The position numbers and the translations under genes are program-made. Below are positions 42,208 through 50,058 of a stretch of 64,000 nt of DNA, in pieces. Positions within the stretch are counted from its first letter, which is position 1; each line of letters starts with the position of its first letter. This DNA comes from JAABRU01 sp050180235 (GTDB lineage: Bacteria; Desulfobacterota; Desulfobacteria; Desulfobacterales; Desulfococcaceae). Location of the stretch: contig JBFXEJ010000001.1 in the NCBI GenBank assembly GCA_050180235.1, forward strand, positions 85,847 through 149,846, read 5' to 3'. The notes under the pieces were generated by a model that had not been told where the DNA came from, made no database searches, and was given only the letters and a program-made list of their open reading frames with translations.

Positions 42208-42243
42208 ATGAAATATCTTATTGCTGTAATTGCAGTTTCGTAG
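42208..42243 (+). pseudogene. Truncated start of an exported-protein gene
   Basis: AAAAGGAGAAGAAAA is a very good ribosome-binding site followed by ATG and MKYLIAVIAVS, the start of a signal peptide. It stops at a TAG supplied by the repeat that begins GTAGGTCGGATTAGCGC. This is probably the 5' stub of a gene cut off by that repeat. Confidence 0.55.
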
Positions 42244-42275
42244 GTCGGATTAGCGCAAGCGTAATCCGACACAGT
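42241..42275. repeat. GTCGGATTAGCGCAAGCGTAATCCGAC repeat
   Basis: GTCGGATTAGCGC and its inverse GTAATCCGAC. The same unit appears at 41288-41320. It ends the preceding small reading frame. Confidence 0.65.
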
Positions 42276-42661
42276 TTGTCTGAACCCTGATTCACATGAT
42301 GAAAGGATTTGCAGGATTTTTCCCCAATCATGATAATCCCTTAATCCTTTAATCATGGTTCAGACAGGGGATTGTCTGAATCGGGATTCATACCGATTCT
42401 CCATTGAATCGATACTGATCTGGAGGAGTGCAAAAATTAAGCGGAGCGGTTTTTTGCCCGGCCAAAACCGGGGAAAAACGGACGGTATCGGATTAAACCA
42501 ACAGCGAATTGGTATTAAATCAATGGCATTGACGCAGTTCGTAGGGCGGGTGAAGCGCATTTCGGCAAAGCTCAATGACCGCAGAGAAACCCGCCGTAAA
42601 GATTCTGCAATTCTCAGAAAATTTACGTTTAGGGATCAGTGCCGGAAAAAGGTGGAAAAAA
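42276..42661. repeat. Repeat-filled gap before Rpn paralogue 2
   Basis: GATTTGCAGGATTTTTCCCC and GATTGTCTGAATCGGGATTC are dispersed intergenic types. The GCAAAAATTAAGCGGAGCGG repeat is at 42422-42457, and GTAGGGCGGGTGAAGCGCAT (42541) is half of the element at 10984. No gene was found. Confidence 0.55.
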
Positions 42662-43606
42662 ATGGAATATGACAACCCCTGGAAAGAGGCTATGGAACTG
42701 TACTTTGAGGCGTTCATGGGTTTCTTTTTTCCGCATATCCATGCGGAGATTGACTGGGCAAAGGGATACGAGTTTCTGGACAAGGAACTGGAAAAAATTG
42801 TGCGGGATGCGAAAATCGGACGCCGTCATGCAGACAAACTGGTGAAGGTTTTTCAAATCAGCGGAGGAGAAACCTGGCTGCTCATCCATATTGAGATTCA
42901 GGATGACAAGGATAAAGCCTTTGAAAAAAGGATGTTTGTTTACAATTACCGCATTTTTGACCGCTATGAGGTTCAGGTGGTCAGCCTTGCCGTGCTGACG
43001 GACACAAGTTCCAAATGGAATCCCAGCGAATACCGCAGCGAAAAATGGGGATGTGAAAACATTTTCCGTTTTCCTGCGGTAAAACTGAGAGATTACAGAA
43101 AGCAGTGGAAAAAACTGGAACAGGATGCAAATCCCTTTTCCCTGGTGGTCATGGCCCATCTCAAATCCAAAAGTGTGAAAAAGGGAGAGTCCCGGAAACG
43201 CTGGAAACTTCACCTGATGCGCCTGCTTTTTGAGCGGGGTTATGACCGTCAGGATATTCTGGAGTTGTTCCGCTTCATTGACTGGCTGGTGGAACTGCCC
43301 GAAGACATGGAAAAGCAGTTTCAGGATGAACTTACCGAAATAACGGAGGAAAAGAAAATGCCTTATGTGACAAGCATTGAGAGACTGGCAAAGAAGGAAG
43401 GAGTGCTTCAGACTGCAAGAGAAATGCTTCTGGAGTATATAGCAACACGGTTTACATCTGTCCCCGAAGATGTGTCTGCCACAGTGAACAGCATAAAAGC
43501 AGGGGATATGCTGAAATCCCTGTTCCGTCAGGCCATCACCTGTGAAAGTCTGGATGATTTCAGGAAAACCCTGCTTGCTGTACAGACCGGACAGTCCGAA
43601 GCATAG
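42662..43606 (+). CDS. Rpn-like PD-(D/E)XK nuclease/transposase-family protein, paralogue 2
   Basis: The 314-residue protein is a close paralogue of 18307-19251, with the same start (MEYDNPWKEAMELYFEAF) and the same nuclease elements: Asp in HADKLVKVF and E-x-Q in LLIHIEIQ. KMPYVTSIERLAKKEG and the C-terminal helices are also shared. The two differ most in the middle, for example SKWNPSEYRSEKWG, and in the last 45 residues. ATG 42662 follows a purine-rich AAAGGTGGAAAAA. It stands in repeat-rich DNA. The proposed activity of the family is promotion of recombination, but this has not been shown for this branch. Confidence 0.8.
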   Translation: MEYDNPWKEAMELYFEAFMGFFFPHIHAEIDWAKGYEFLDKELEKIVRDAKIGRRHADKLVKVFQISGGETWLLIHIEIQDDKDKAFEKRMFVYNYRIFDRYEVQVVSLAVLTDTSSKWNPSEYRSEKWGCENIFRFPAVKLRDYRKQWKKLEQDANPFSLVVMAHLKSKSVKKGESRKRWKLHLMRLLFERGYDRQDILELFRFIDWLVELPEDMEKQFQDELTEITEEKKMPYVTSIERLAKKEGVLQTAREMLLEYIATRFTSVPEDVSATVNSIKAGDMLKSLFRQAITCESLDDFRKTLLAVQTGQSEA

Positions 43607-43672
43607 CGGCAGAACGTCTGCATGAATACCCCATGGAGCGGCACTGCCATTGACTTTCGCACTCGTTTCGCA

Positions 43673-43845
43673 CTTGTTCCCACGCTCTGCGTCAATACCA
43701 TTAAGTTAAGGAATTTCAGGAGTGCAGAAATGAAGTGAAACGGAATTTTGTCCGGATTTTCCGGACTGTTTCAGTGTCCCAAACTTTCAGTCCGGGACTC
43801 CTTCGCCCTTAACTTAATGGCATTGACGCAGAGCTTGGGAACGAG
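43673..43845. repeat. Element with 39-bp inverted ends (CGTTCCC...CCATTAAGTTAAGG)
   Basis: The left end CTTGTTCCCACGCTCTGCG plus CCATTAAGTTAAGG is mirrored at the right by CCTTAACTTAATGG and CAGAGCTTGGGAACGAG. The inside matches 10502-10615 almost base for base. At 173 bp, with no gene, it has the form of a MITE. Confidence 0.8.
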
Positions 43846-43869
43846 AAAAAATATAAATTTGGAGAAAAT

Positions 43870-44721
43870 ATGAACACCATTCGCAAATGCCCCAAATGCA
43901 AAACAGAAAATCTGGCTGTTACGGCTGGCACTCCGGAAATGCCAAAACCGCCGCTTTCCTGCGCCAAATGCGGGGGAATGTGGATGATGCCGGATGAAAT
44001 TGAGGCATGTTCCCGATCCGGTTTCAAAACCTCACATTCTGCTCAACCACTTGAAGTCACCGAAGACCACTCCACCGGACTGTGTCCCAACGGTCACGGT
44101 ATTATGACCCGTGCAAAAGTGGAACTGGAACCGCCTTTTTTTCTGGAAAAATGCCCCCATTGCAATGGTATCTGGTTTGACAAAGGGGAATGGAACCGGC
44201 TGACTGAAACAGATATGCTCTCTCATCTCTTTGATTTCTGGTCCAATTCATGGAGAAAGGAACAGCAGGAGATCAAAGCCGTAAAACGCATGGAAGACAT
44301 GCAGAAAAAAAGATTCGGCTGCCAACTGCATGAGCAGATTATAAATCTGGCCGGAAAAGCAAAAAGCCATTCAAAACAGACTGAAGTCCGTTTTCTTTTC
44401 GGGGGGGCATTTTCAGAATGGATCAAAAGCCGGAAAAGCGGGCCGGAAAGCCTGGGCAGACTGGTGAAAATGCTGCGGGAACATCCGGCAGAAGAGGAAA
44501 TCACAGCACATCTCACAGCTTCCTTTATTCAGTGGCAGAAAGATCGGGTGGGAGATTCTTTTTATACGGAAACTGAAAATTTCCTGAATGAAGTTGAATC
44601 ACATCCCCACAAAATGGAAATAACCGCATTTCTCCACCAGCAGCTTGCAGGCCGTGCAGATATGGCATTGACAGATAAGGAACCTGAATCTGCGGATGGA
44701 AATGGAACCGTTTCAGTATAA
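43870..44721 (+). CDS. Zinc-ribbon (zf-TFIIB-like) protein
   Basis: This 283-residue protein opens with two TFIIB-type zinc ribbons: CPKCKTE...LSCAKCGGMWMM (about 8-50) and CPNGHG...LEKCPHCNGIWFDKGEWNRL (about 73-115). The second contains the CxxCxGxWfDxgE hallmark of the zf-TFIIB family. The remaining 165 residues are helical and charged with no recognised domain. It is probably cytosolic and may bind nucleic acid or protein; no function is established for the family. GGAG stands 8 bases before the ATG. A hairpin with a T run (44770-44803) follows about 50 bases after the stop. Confidence 0.8.
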   Translation: MNTIRKCPKCKTENLAVTAGTPEMPKPPLSCAKCGGMWMMPDEIEACSRSGFKTSHSAQPLEVTEDHSTGLCPNGHGIMTRAKVELEPPFFLEKCPHCNGIWFDKGEWNRLTETDMLSHLFDFWSNSWRKEQQEIKAVKRMEDMQKKRFGCQLHEQIINLAGKAKSHSKQTEVRFLFGGAFSEWIKSRKSGPESLGRLVKMLREHPAEEEITAHLTASFIQWQKDRVGDSFYTETENFLNEVESHPHKMEITAFLHQQLAGRADMALTDKEPESADGNGTVSV

Positions 44722-44769
44722 TACAGCGCTTTGTCAACTTTGACTTTATGATCTGAAGTGTACAAAAAA

Positions 44770-44803
44770 ACCGGATTTTTTCGAAAAATCCGGTTTTTGC
44801 AAC
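44770..44803 (+). terminator. Terminator-like hairpin after the zinc-ribbon gene
   Basis: ACCGGATTTTTTCGAAAAATCCGGT closes a perfect stem and is followed by TTTTTG. Very similar hairpins occur at 39297 and 49742, so it is a repeated element used at gene ends. Confidence 0.7.
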
Positions 44804-44854
44804 GCACAGATTCAAGGCTGACAGAGCAGCAGTTACACAAGCAATATCAGAGAC

Positions 44855-44950
44855 CGGCTGTATCCATCCCTCATTCCGGTAAAAGCCGTAATCCAGTAAT
44901 TTCAAATTTTTCCGGATACCGGCTTTCTTCAGTATGACATAATTGCGTAA
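44855..44950. repeat. Partial CTGATGTTACGC-family repeat
   Basis: CATTCCGGTAAAAGCCGTAATC and GGATACCGGCTTTCTTCAGT match the inside of the elements at 10271 and 49815. The end CATAATTGCGTAAGC is degraded. Confidence 0.6.
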
Positions 44951-44959
44951 GCTGGAATC

Positions 44960-46432
44960 CTAATGTTTCCGGGGAAAAACATTGTCTGAAAATCTGTAAA
45001 AAGGTGCTTTGGAATCCTGTGTATTTTCCGGCATGTCTCTTTCTTTCCGCAAAAAAGAAAGCATTTTTTCAACATCGGCTTTCCGGGCCGGATCATCCGA
45101 AAGTTTCAGCACCTGCCGGAAGTGAAAAATGGCATTTCTGAAATCCCTTTTGTTCCGGTAGTATTTTCCCAGATAATAATGCGCCTCGGCCATATTGCCC
45201 TCTTTGCCCCAGGCTTCCCCCAGATAATAGATGGTCTGGGAGTCATCCGGCTTTTTTTCCAGGGTTTTTTCCAGAAAAGAGATGGCCTCCCGATAGTGAC
45301 CCAGTTCAATGGAACTGCGTCCCAGAAGAAAAAGACATTCATAATCATCAGGATCAATGCCGATGCTGCCGCTGAGTGCCTGCATAGCGTTTTCATACTG
45401 TCCGTCCATGAAAGATATTTCTCCCAGATCCTTGAGCATAACCGCATCAAAGGGGCGTTTCTGCAAAGCCCTGCGCACATATACCGCTCCTTCTTTGGGA
45501 TTTTCATTCCGGGCCAGGGCAATGCCGTATCCGTGACTGACAAAGGGATCATCCGGATATTTTGCAAATTCCGCCTTCATTTCCCGAAGGGCTTTGTCCT
45601 TATCACCGTAGGCAGCAGTCAGACGGGTACGCACCTGCCGGAATTCCTGATCATTTGCACCGGTTTTTTTCAGATCTTTCCTGTGGGATTCCAGCCATGT
45701 GCCCAGATAGGCAATGCGATCTCCCACGGCCGGATGGGTCATAATATAGGAAGGAGCCTGATCTGTTCCGTACCAGTCCGTATCCCGGATTTTTTTGAGA
45801 ATGTGCAGCATTCCCTCACCGCTGTAGCCTGCGGCAGTCAGGTACTGTATCCCGATTTCATCCGCCTGCATTTCATCCTGCCGGCTGTAGGAAAGAGCGG
45901 CCGTCTGACCTGCTGCCATAGAACTCATGGTGACAGCCTGTGCTGCCTCTCCCGCACCCCCGATGCCCAGAAAAATACCGGCCACTATACCGGCAAGGGA
46001 AGCCAGCGTGATTTTGGATGTTCGCTCGATTTTCTGGGAAATATGCCGTGCGGACACATGGATGATTTCATGGGCCAGAATTGCGGCCAGTTCATCCTCG
46101 CTGTCCATAGCCGCAATCAGACCGCTGTTGACAAACACATTTCCGGCAGGCCCGGCAAACGCATTGTAAATATCCTGCCGGATCACATAAAAGTTGTAGG
46201 GAAAAGGCTGGACCGGCATGACTGAAAGAATTTTTTTTCCAATTTTTTCAATATAGGCCGTAATCATGGGATCTTCAATAAAACGGAAATGCGCCCTGAC
46301 CGTTTTCATGAATTCATAACTCAGTTTTTCCTCTTCCCGGATGGTGATGGCAAGACCCGAAGCCGGAAAAAAAATATTTCCCAGCAGGAGCAGAGTCAGA
46401 CATATGGCCATTGTTTTATGCAGATATTTCAT
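44960..46432 (-). CDS. bepA: Periplasmic M48 metalloprotease with TPR repeats (BepA-like)
   Basis: This 490-residue exported protein has a signal peptide (about 1-28) and an M48 peptidase domain with the zinc motif HEIIH at 121-125; the third ligand is probably Glu in QDEMQADEIG. The C-terminal 200 residues contain at least four TPR units (DPDDYECLFLLGRSSIELG, KKPDDSQTIYYLGEAWG, and so on). BepA/YfgC-type proteins degrade or help assemble outer-membrane proteins. Length and domain order fit the BepA group. The gene stands alone between repeats, and its product might be lipidated or soluble: there is no lipobox. Confidence 0.88.
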   Translation of the reverse strand: MKYLHKTMAICLTLLLLGNIFFPASGLAITIREEEKLSYEFMKTVRAHFRFIEDPMITAYIEKIGKKILSVMPVQPFPYNFYVIRQDIYNAFAGPAGNVFVNSGLIAAMDSEDELAAILAHEIIHVSARHISQKIERTSKITLASLAGIVAGIFLGIGGAGEAAQAVTMSSMAAGQTAALSYSRQDEMQADEIGIQYLTAAGYSGEGMLHILKKIRDTDWYGTDQAPSYIMTHPAVGDRIAYLGTWLESHRKDLKKTGANDQEFRQVRTRLTAAYGDKDKALREMKAEFAKYPDDPFVSHGYGIALARNENPKEGAVYVRRALQKRPFDAVMLKDLGEISFMDGQYENAMQALSGSIGIDPDDYECLFLLGRSSIELGHYREAISFLEKTLEKKPDDSQTIYYLGEAWGKEGNMAEAHYYLGKYYRNKRDFRNAIFHFRQVLKLSDDPARKADVEKMLSFLRKERDMPENTQDSKAPFYRFSDNVFPRKH

Positions 46433-46675
46433 GACAGACCTCTGTAAAGTTGGTATCAGATGTTCGGGTTTCAGTGTTCAGTATTTTCCCTTAAACCTGA
46501 ATGTAAAACATTTCAAACATAAATTCAAACAATAAAATATTCTCTGCCTTTTCAAACATGCTCTTTTGTGATACAGATATCCGGACACAATATTTCACTT
46601 CCCCGGAATCGCTTGCAGGGGATTTCCCAAAAAATAAGTGAAGGATACCGGAAAATCTACTTAGGATGGCGGATT

Positions 46676-47449
46676 ATGACACAGATAATATGTATTGCCA
46701 ATCAGAAGGGCGGGGTGGGAAAGACCACAACAGCGGTAAACCTGGCCGCTGCCCTGGCACTTTCGGGAAAAAAGACTCTGCTGGTGGACTGCGACCCCCA
46801 GGCCAATGCCACAACAGGACTGGGAATAGACAAAAATGCTCTGAACCGGACACTTTACCACGGACTCATCGGAGAAGCGAGCGCTGAAGAAGTGATTCTC
46901 AGCACCGAACCCGAAAACCTGCAGGTGATTCCCTCCCGTGTGGAACTCATCGGTTTCGAGGTGGAAATGATGGCCGAGGAAGGCCGGGAACAGGTGTTAA
47001 AAAATTTGCTGAGCAGTCTGAGGGGCCGTTTTGAGTATATTATTCTCGACTGCCCCCCCTCCCTGAGCCTGCTGACACTCAATGCCATGACGGCCGCGGA
47101 TTCCCTGCTGATTCCCCTGCAGTGCGAATTTTATGCTCTGGAAGGTCTGGGACAGTTGCTGCAGACCCGTGAACTGGTCCGTGGCAGTCTCAATCCGGAA
47201 CTGGCTGTCTGCGGGATTCTCCTGACCATGTTTGACCAGCGCACCAACCTGTCCCATCAGGTTGTGGAAGAGGCAAAACGCTTTTTTGCAGGCAGAGAAA
47301 GGGTGTTTGACACCGTGATTCCCCGCAATGTCCGTCTGGGAGAGGCCCCAAGTTTCGGAAAACCCATTCTGCTCTATGATCCGGCTTCTGCCGGAGCAAA
47401 AAGTTATACGGCCCTGGCTGAGGAAATCATCAGAGGCCCCAGGGGATAA
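46676..47449 (+). CDS. parA: Chromosome partitioning ATPase ParA (Soj)
   Basis: This 257-residue ATPase has the deviant Walker A motif KGGVGKTTTAVNLA, the switch region DCDPQANATTG and the Walker B stretch YIILDCPPSLSLLTLNA. It binds DNA non-specifically as an ATP dimer and drives segregation of ParB-bound origins. ATG 46676 gives the normal start MTQIICIANQKGG; the 36 extra residues of a longer frame have no support. parB follows after 5 bases, the universal chromosomal order. Chromosomal parAB lies near the replication origin in most bacteria, so the origin may be nearby, though no DnaA box cluster or parS site was seen. Confidence 0.95.
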   Translation: MTQIICIANQKGGVGKTTTAVNLAAALALSGKKTLLVDCDPQANATTGLGIDKNALNRTLYHGLIGEASAEEVILSTEPENLQVIPSRVELIGFEVEMMAEEGREQVLKNLLSSLRGRFEYIILDCPPSLSLLTLNAMTAADSLLIPLQCEFYALEGLGQLLQTRELVRGSLNPELAVCGILLTMFDQRTNLSHQVVEEAKRFFAGRERVFDTVIPRNVRLGEAPSFGKPILLYDPASAGAKSYTALAEEIIRGPRG

Positions 47450-47454
47450 AAGAT

Positions 47455-48360
47455 ATGCAGGACAGCAGCAAACGCAAAAAAATGGCTTTGGGAAGGGGAC
47501 TGGGCGCTCTGATTCCGGGAGCGGGTTCTCCTGCCGCAGCAGTTCTGTCCGAAAACTCAGAGACCGGATCAAAGGAATACCGGATCTGTGATGCCGGACA
47601 GATTCAGCCCAACCGCTATCAGCCCCGGCGCAGTTTTTCACCAGACGAACTCGCGGAACTGAGTCTTTCCATCAAAGAACAGGGAATTATCCAGCCCCTG
47701 ATTGTCCGGAAAAATACAGACGGCTATGAACTGGTGGCCGGGGAACGGCGACTGCGCGCTGCAAAACTGGCCGGACTGACACAGGTTCCTGTCATTGTCA
47801 AAGATGTTTCAGATGCCCTTATGCTGGAAATTTCCATTGTGGAAAATATCCAGAGGGAGGATTTGAATCCTTTGGAGGAGTCAGAGGCATATCACCGGCT
47901 CATGGAGGAATTCGGACTGACCCAGGAGCAGGTGGCCGCGCGTGTGGGCAAAAGCCGTCCCTCGGTTGCCAATTATCTGCGCCTGCGCCAGTTGCCGGTG
48001 GAGATAAAAGAATCCATTCTGGACAGTTCCCTGAGCATGGGACACGCAAAAGTGCTGCTGGGTGCGGAAAACACCCTGCAGCAGATGAACCTGTGGCGGC
48101 TGGTGATGGAAAAAGGGCTTTCCGTGCGGGAAACCGAGCGTATCCTCAACCGCATGAAAGAGGAAAAAAATGCGCCGGAAAAATCTCCGGAACCGGAACC
48201 GGATTCTGATGAAATTTATTTTACCGGCATTGCGGAAAATCTTTCCCGCTATTTCGGCACAAAGGTTCAGATCAGGCGTCAGGGCAAAAAAGGCAGACTG
48301 GAGATCGAGTTTTACAATGATGAGGATTTGGATCGCCTGCTGAAAATGCTCAATGAGTAA
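47455..48360 (+). CDS. parB: Chromosome partitioning protein ParB (Spo0J)
   Basis: This 301-residue centromere-binding CTPase has the N-terminal stretch KKMALGRGLGALIPG typical of chromosomal ParB. The nuclease-like/CTP-binding region contains QPLIVRKNTDGYELVAGERR and ENIQREDLNPLEEAEA-type residues. The helix-turn-helix is TQEQVAARVGKSRPSVANYL, and a C-terminal dimerisation helix ends the protein. It works with ParA to move the origin region. The gene starts 5 bases after parA and is followed closely by a toxin-antitoxin pair of unrelated function. Confidence 0.95.
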   Translation: MQDSSKRKKMALGRGLGALIPGAGSPAAAVLSENSETGSKEYRICDAGQIQPNRYQPRRSFSPDELAELSLSIKEQGIIQPLIVRKNTDGYELVAGERRLRAAKLAGLTQVPVIVKDVSDALMLEISIVENIQREDLNPLEESEAYHRLMEEFGLTQEQVAARVGKSRPSVANYLRLRQLPVEIKESILDSSLSMGHAKVLLGAENTLQQMNLWRLVMEKGLSVRETERILNRMKEEKNAPEKSPEPEPDSDEIYFTGIAENLSRYFGTKVQIRRQGKKGRLEIEFYNDEDLDRLLKMLNE

Positions 48361-48408
48361 TTTTGAGTGGTCAGGTTTCCCCAAAAACGGAGAATCATGG
48401 AGAATCAT

Positions 48409-48636
48409 ATGGAAACAGATATTCTGAAGAGCAAAATACATGAGACCATAGAAATGCTGCCTCCGGCCAAGATGCTGAGTGCATTGGAACTGCTGCGGGA
48501 TTTGCAGAAAAGTGATGAAAGGGAAACGCAGGATTTGCTTGATATTCCGGGTTTTATTCAGGAATACCGGAAGGCAAAGGAAGATATCAGAAGCGGTAAT
48601 ACGGTAAGCTGGGATAAGATTAAACGAAATGTATAA
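48409..48636 (+). CDS. Probable antitoxin of a RelE-type pair
   Basis: A 75-residue protein (METDILKSKIHETIEMLPP...) with an N-terminal helical part and a Pro-rich hinge (DIPGFIQEYRKAKEDIRSG). It overlaps the downstream RelE-like toxin by 8 bases, as antitoxins do. ATG 48409 follows GGAG by 6 bases; ATG 48397 is an alternative. I do not recognise a DNA-binding motif with confidence. Confidence 0.75.
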   Translation: METDILKSKIHETIEMLPPAKMLSALELLRDLQKSDERETQDLLDIPGFIQEYRKAKEDIRSGNTVSWDKIKRNV

Positions 48637-48892
48637 TCTTGAATTCACAAAAAAAGCTGCCAAATTCTATCGAAAAGCAGATACAGTGACTGTCCGGCGT
48701 CTTAACCATGTTTTTGATAAACTGTCTGAAAATCCCTTTGAATATCCAAATATAAAATATCTGAAAGGAGAACTTTCCGGAAGTTGTCGGATCAGAGTGG
48801 GAGATATACGGATTTTATTCTCAGTTGATGAGGAAAATCATACTGTTTTCATAGAAATTATCGGATACAGAGGTGATGTTTACAAAATCTGA
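48629..48892 (+). CDS. relE: RelE/ParE-family toxin
   Basis: The 87-residue protein has the RelE fold sequence: MYNLEFTKKAAKFYRKAD, then a helical region, LKGELSGSCRIRVGDIRILFSV, and a final VFIEIIGYRGDVYKI. RelE toxins cut mRNA in the ribosome; some ParE relatives poison gyrase instead. Residues typical of RelE (Arg in RIRVGDIRI, Tyr near the end) are present. The pair lies just after parB, but toxin and partition functions are probably unrelated. Confidence 0.85.
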   Translation: MYNLEFTKKAAKFYRKADTVTVRRLNHVFDKLSENPFEYPNIKYLKGELSGSCRIRVGDIRILFSVDEENHTVFIEIIGYRGDVYKI

Positions 48893-49035
48893 TTCATCCA
48901 ACCTTCCTTCAAGGCCGTTTCCTTAAAGGAAAAAATTCACAAACTGAAAGTTTGGAACACTGAAATGATTGGGGAAAAATGCCAAATTTTCCTTTTGGCA
49001 CTTCGGAAATCTCCTGCGGTAATGGCATTTGATCA

Positions 49036-49078
49036 GTATTCAGTACCCAGAAACCAGTAACCAGTAACCAGCACCGGA
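49036..49078. repeat. CCAGAAACCAGTAACCAGTAACCAGCA tandem repeats
   Basis: Short tandem ACCAGTA units just before DUF3842. The 48893-49035 stretch before it holds AAACTGAAAGTTTGG and GGCATTTGATC, pieces of dispersed repeats, and nothing else. Confidence 0.6.
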
Positions 49079-49088
49079 AAGCAACAGG

Positions 49089-49526
49089 ATGAAACGTATA
49101 TGTGTGATTGACGGTCAGGGCGGCGGCATAGGCAGCGCTGTGATTAAAAAAATCAGGGAAGTTTTTGAGGAAAGGGTTGATATTACTGCCCTGGGAACCA
49201 ATGCCATTGCCACTGCCCAGATGCTCAAGGCCAGGGCCAACCGGGGAGCCTCCGGTGAAAATGCCATTGTGCAGACAGCAGCCAAAGCTGATGTGATTAT
49301 CGGCCCCATTGGAATTATTATGGTTCATGCCATGATGGGAGAGGTGACTCCGCGGATGGCTGAGGCTGTGGCTCTCAGTCCGGCCCGGAAACTCCTGATT
49401 CCTCTTTCCCAGGAAAATATCGGGATCGTGGGAATTTCCCCCGCGCCACTTCCCCATCTTATTGACGCGCTGATTCATGAGAATCTGAACAGATTTTTTG
49501 CAGAAAGTGAGGTGAAACATGTGTGA
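49089..49526 (+). CDS. DUF3842 family protein
   Basis: This 145-residue protein is a Rossmann-like small protein (MKRICVIDGQGGGIGSAVIKK), with the GGGIGSA glycine turn and a conserved VDITALGTNAIATAQMLKA. It belongs to DUF3842, found in strict anaerobes next to cooT. Function is unknown; nucleotide or metal-chaperone roles are plausible. It overlaps cooT by 8 bases, so both are translated together and probably act in the same process, possibly nickel delivery. Confidence 0.85.
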   Translation: MKRICVIDGQGGGIGSAVIKKIREVFEERVDITALGTNAIATAQMLKARANRGASGENAIVQTAAKADVIIGPIGIIMVHAMMGEVTPRMAEAVALSPARKLLIPLSQENIGIVGISPAPLPHLIDALIHENLNRFFAESEVKHV

Positions 49527-49713
49527 GGCCAATGCCTATCTGATGGAAGGCGATGAGAAAAAACTGATTATGGAAGCTGTGGATACCATTGAACCCACAG
49601 AGGACGGGATAAGTCTGGTCAATATTTTCGGTGAACAGAAATTCCTGAAAGCCCGGATTCATTCCCTTTCCCTAGTGGATCACAAGGTTTTTCTAAAGCA
49701 GGAAAAATCATAA
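49519..49713 (+). CDS. cooT: CooT-family nickel-binding protein
   Basis: A 64-residue protein starting MCEANAYLMEGDEKKLIMEAV. CooT proteins are small homodimers with Cys2 as nickel ligand, first described with the carbon monoxide dehydrogenase maturation genes. The match in size and N terminus is good. No CODH gene is in the window. A strong hairpin with a T run follows at 49742. Confidence 0.85.
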   Translation: MCEANAYLMEGDEKKLIMEAVDTIEPTEDGISLVNIFGEQKFLKARIHSLSLVDHKVFLKQEKS

Positions 49714-49741
49714 GCAGGCAAATGAAATTTTTCGTGTATTC

Positions 49742-49778
49742 AAAAAAATCCGGTTTTTCGGAAAAACCGGATTTTTCT
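49742..49778. terminator. Bidirectional terminator hairpin
   Basis: AAAAATCCGGTTTTTCGG and AAAAACCGGATTTTT form a long stem with T runs on both strands. It can end the DUF3842-cooT operon on the plus strand. Confidence 0.75.
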
Positions 49779-49814
49779 GAAAATTTTATACCCGAAATTT
49801 TATGCTGATTTATT

Positions 49815-49955
49815 TACTGATGTTACGCCAACCCTTCAGAATCCGGCAGACTGCTGTATTTCCTGTCATTGCTGAGAAAGCCGGAATCCGGTATTTTCAG
49901 ACGGTTCCTGATACCGGCTTTCTCCTGTATGACAAATCTGCGTAACATCAGTTAG
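49815..49955. repeat. MITE-like repeat, family CTGATGTTACGC, copy 2
   Basis: ACTGATGTTACGCC at the left is mirrored by GCGTAACATCAGTTA at the right. The inside carries GCCGGAATCCGGTATTTTC as at 10331. It fills the gap between cooT and nadE with the terminator and the TACCCGAAA fragment at 49786; no gene is seen there. Confidence 0.8.
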
Positions 49956-50058
49956 TTAGGGTTTGCAAAAAAATAACCCGTAAAATTTTTTTGTCCAAAA
50001 ACCCTTAGGGTTTGAAACAGGTTATTTTAATCAGCAGTCCTTATCCATCCGGATTTTT

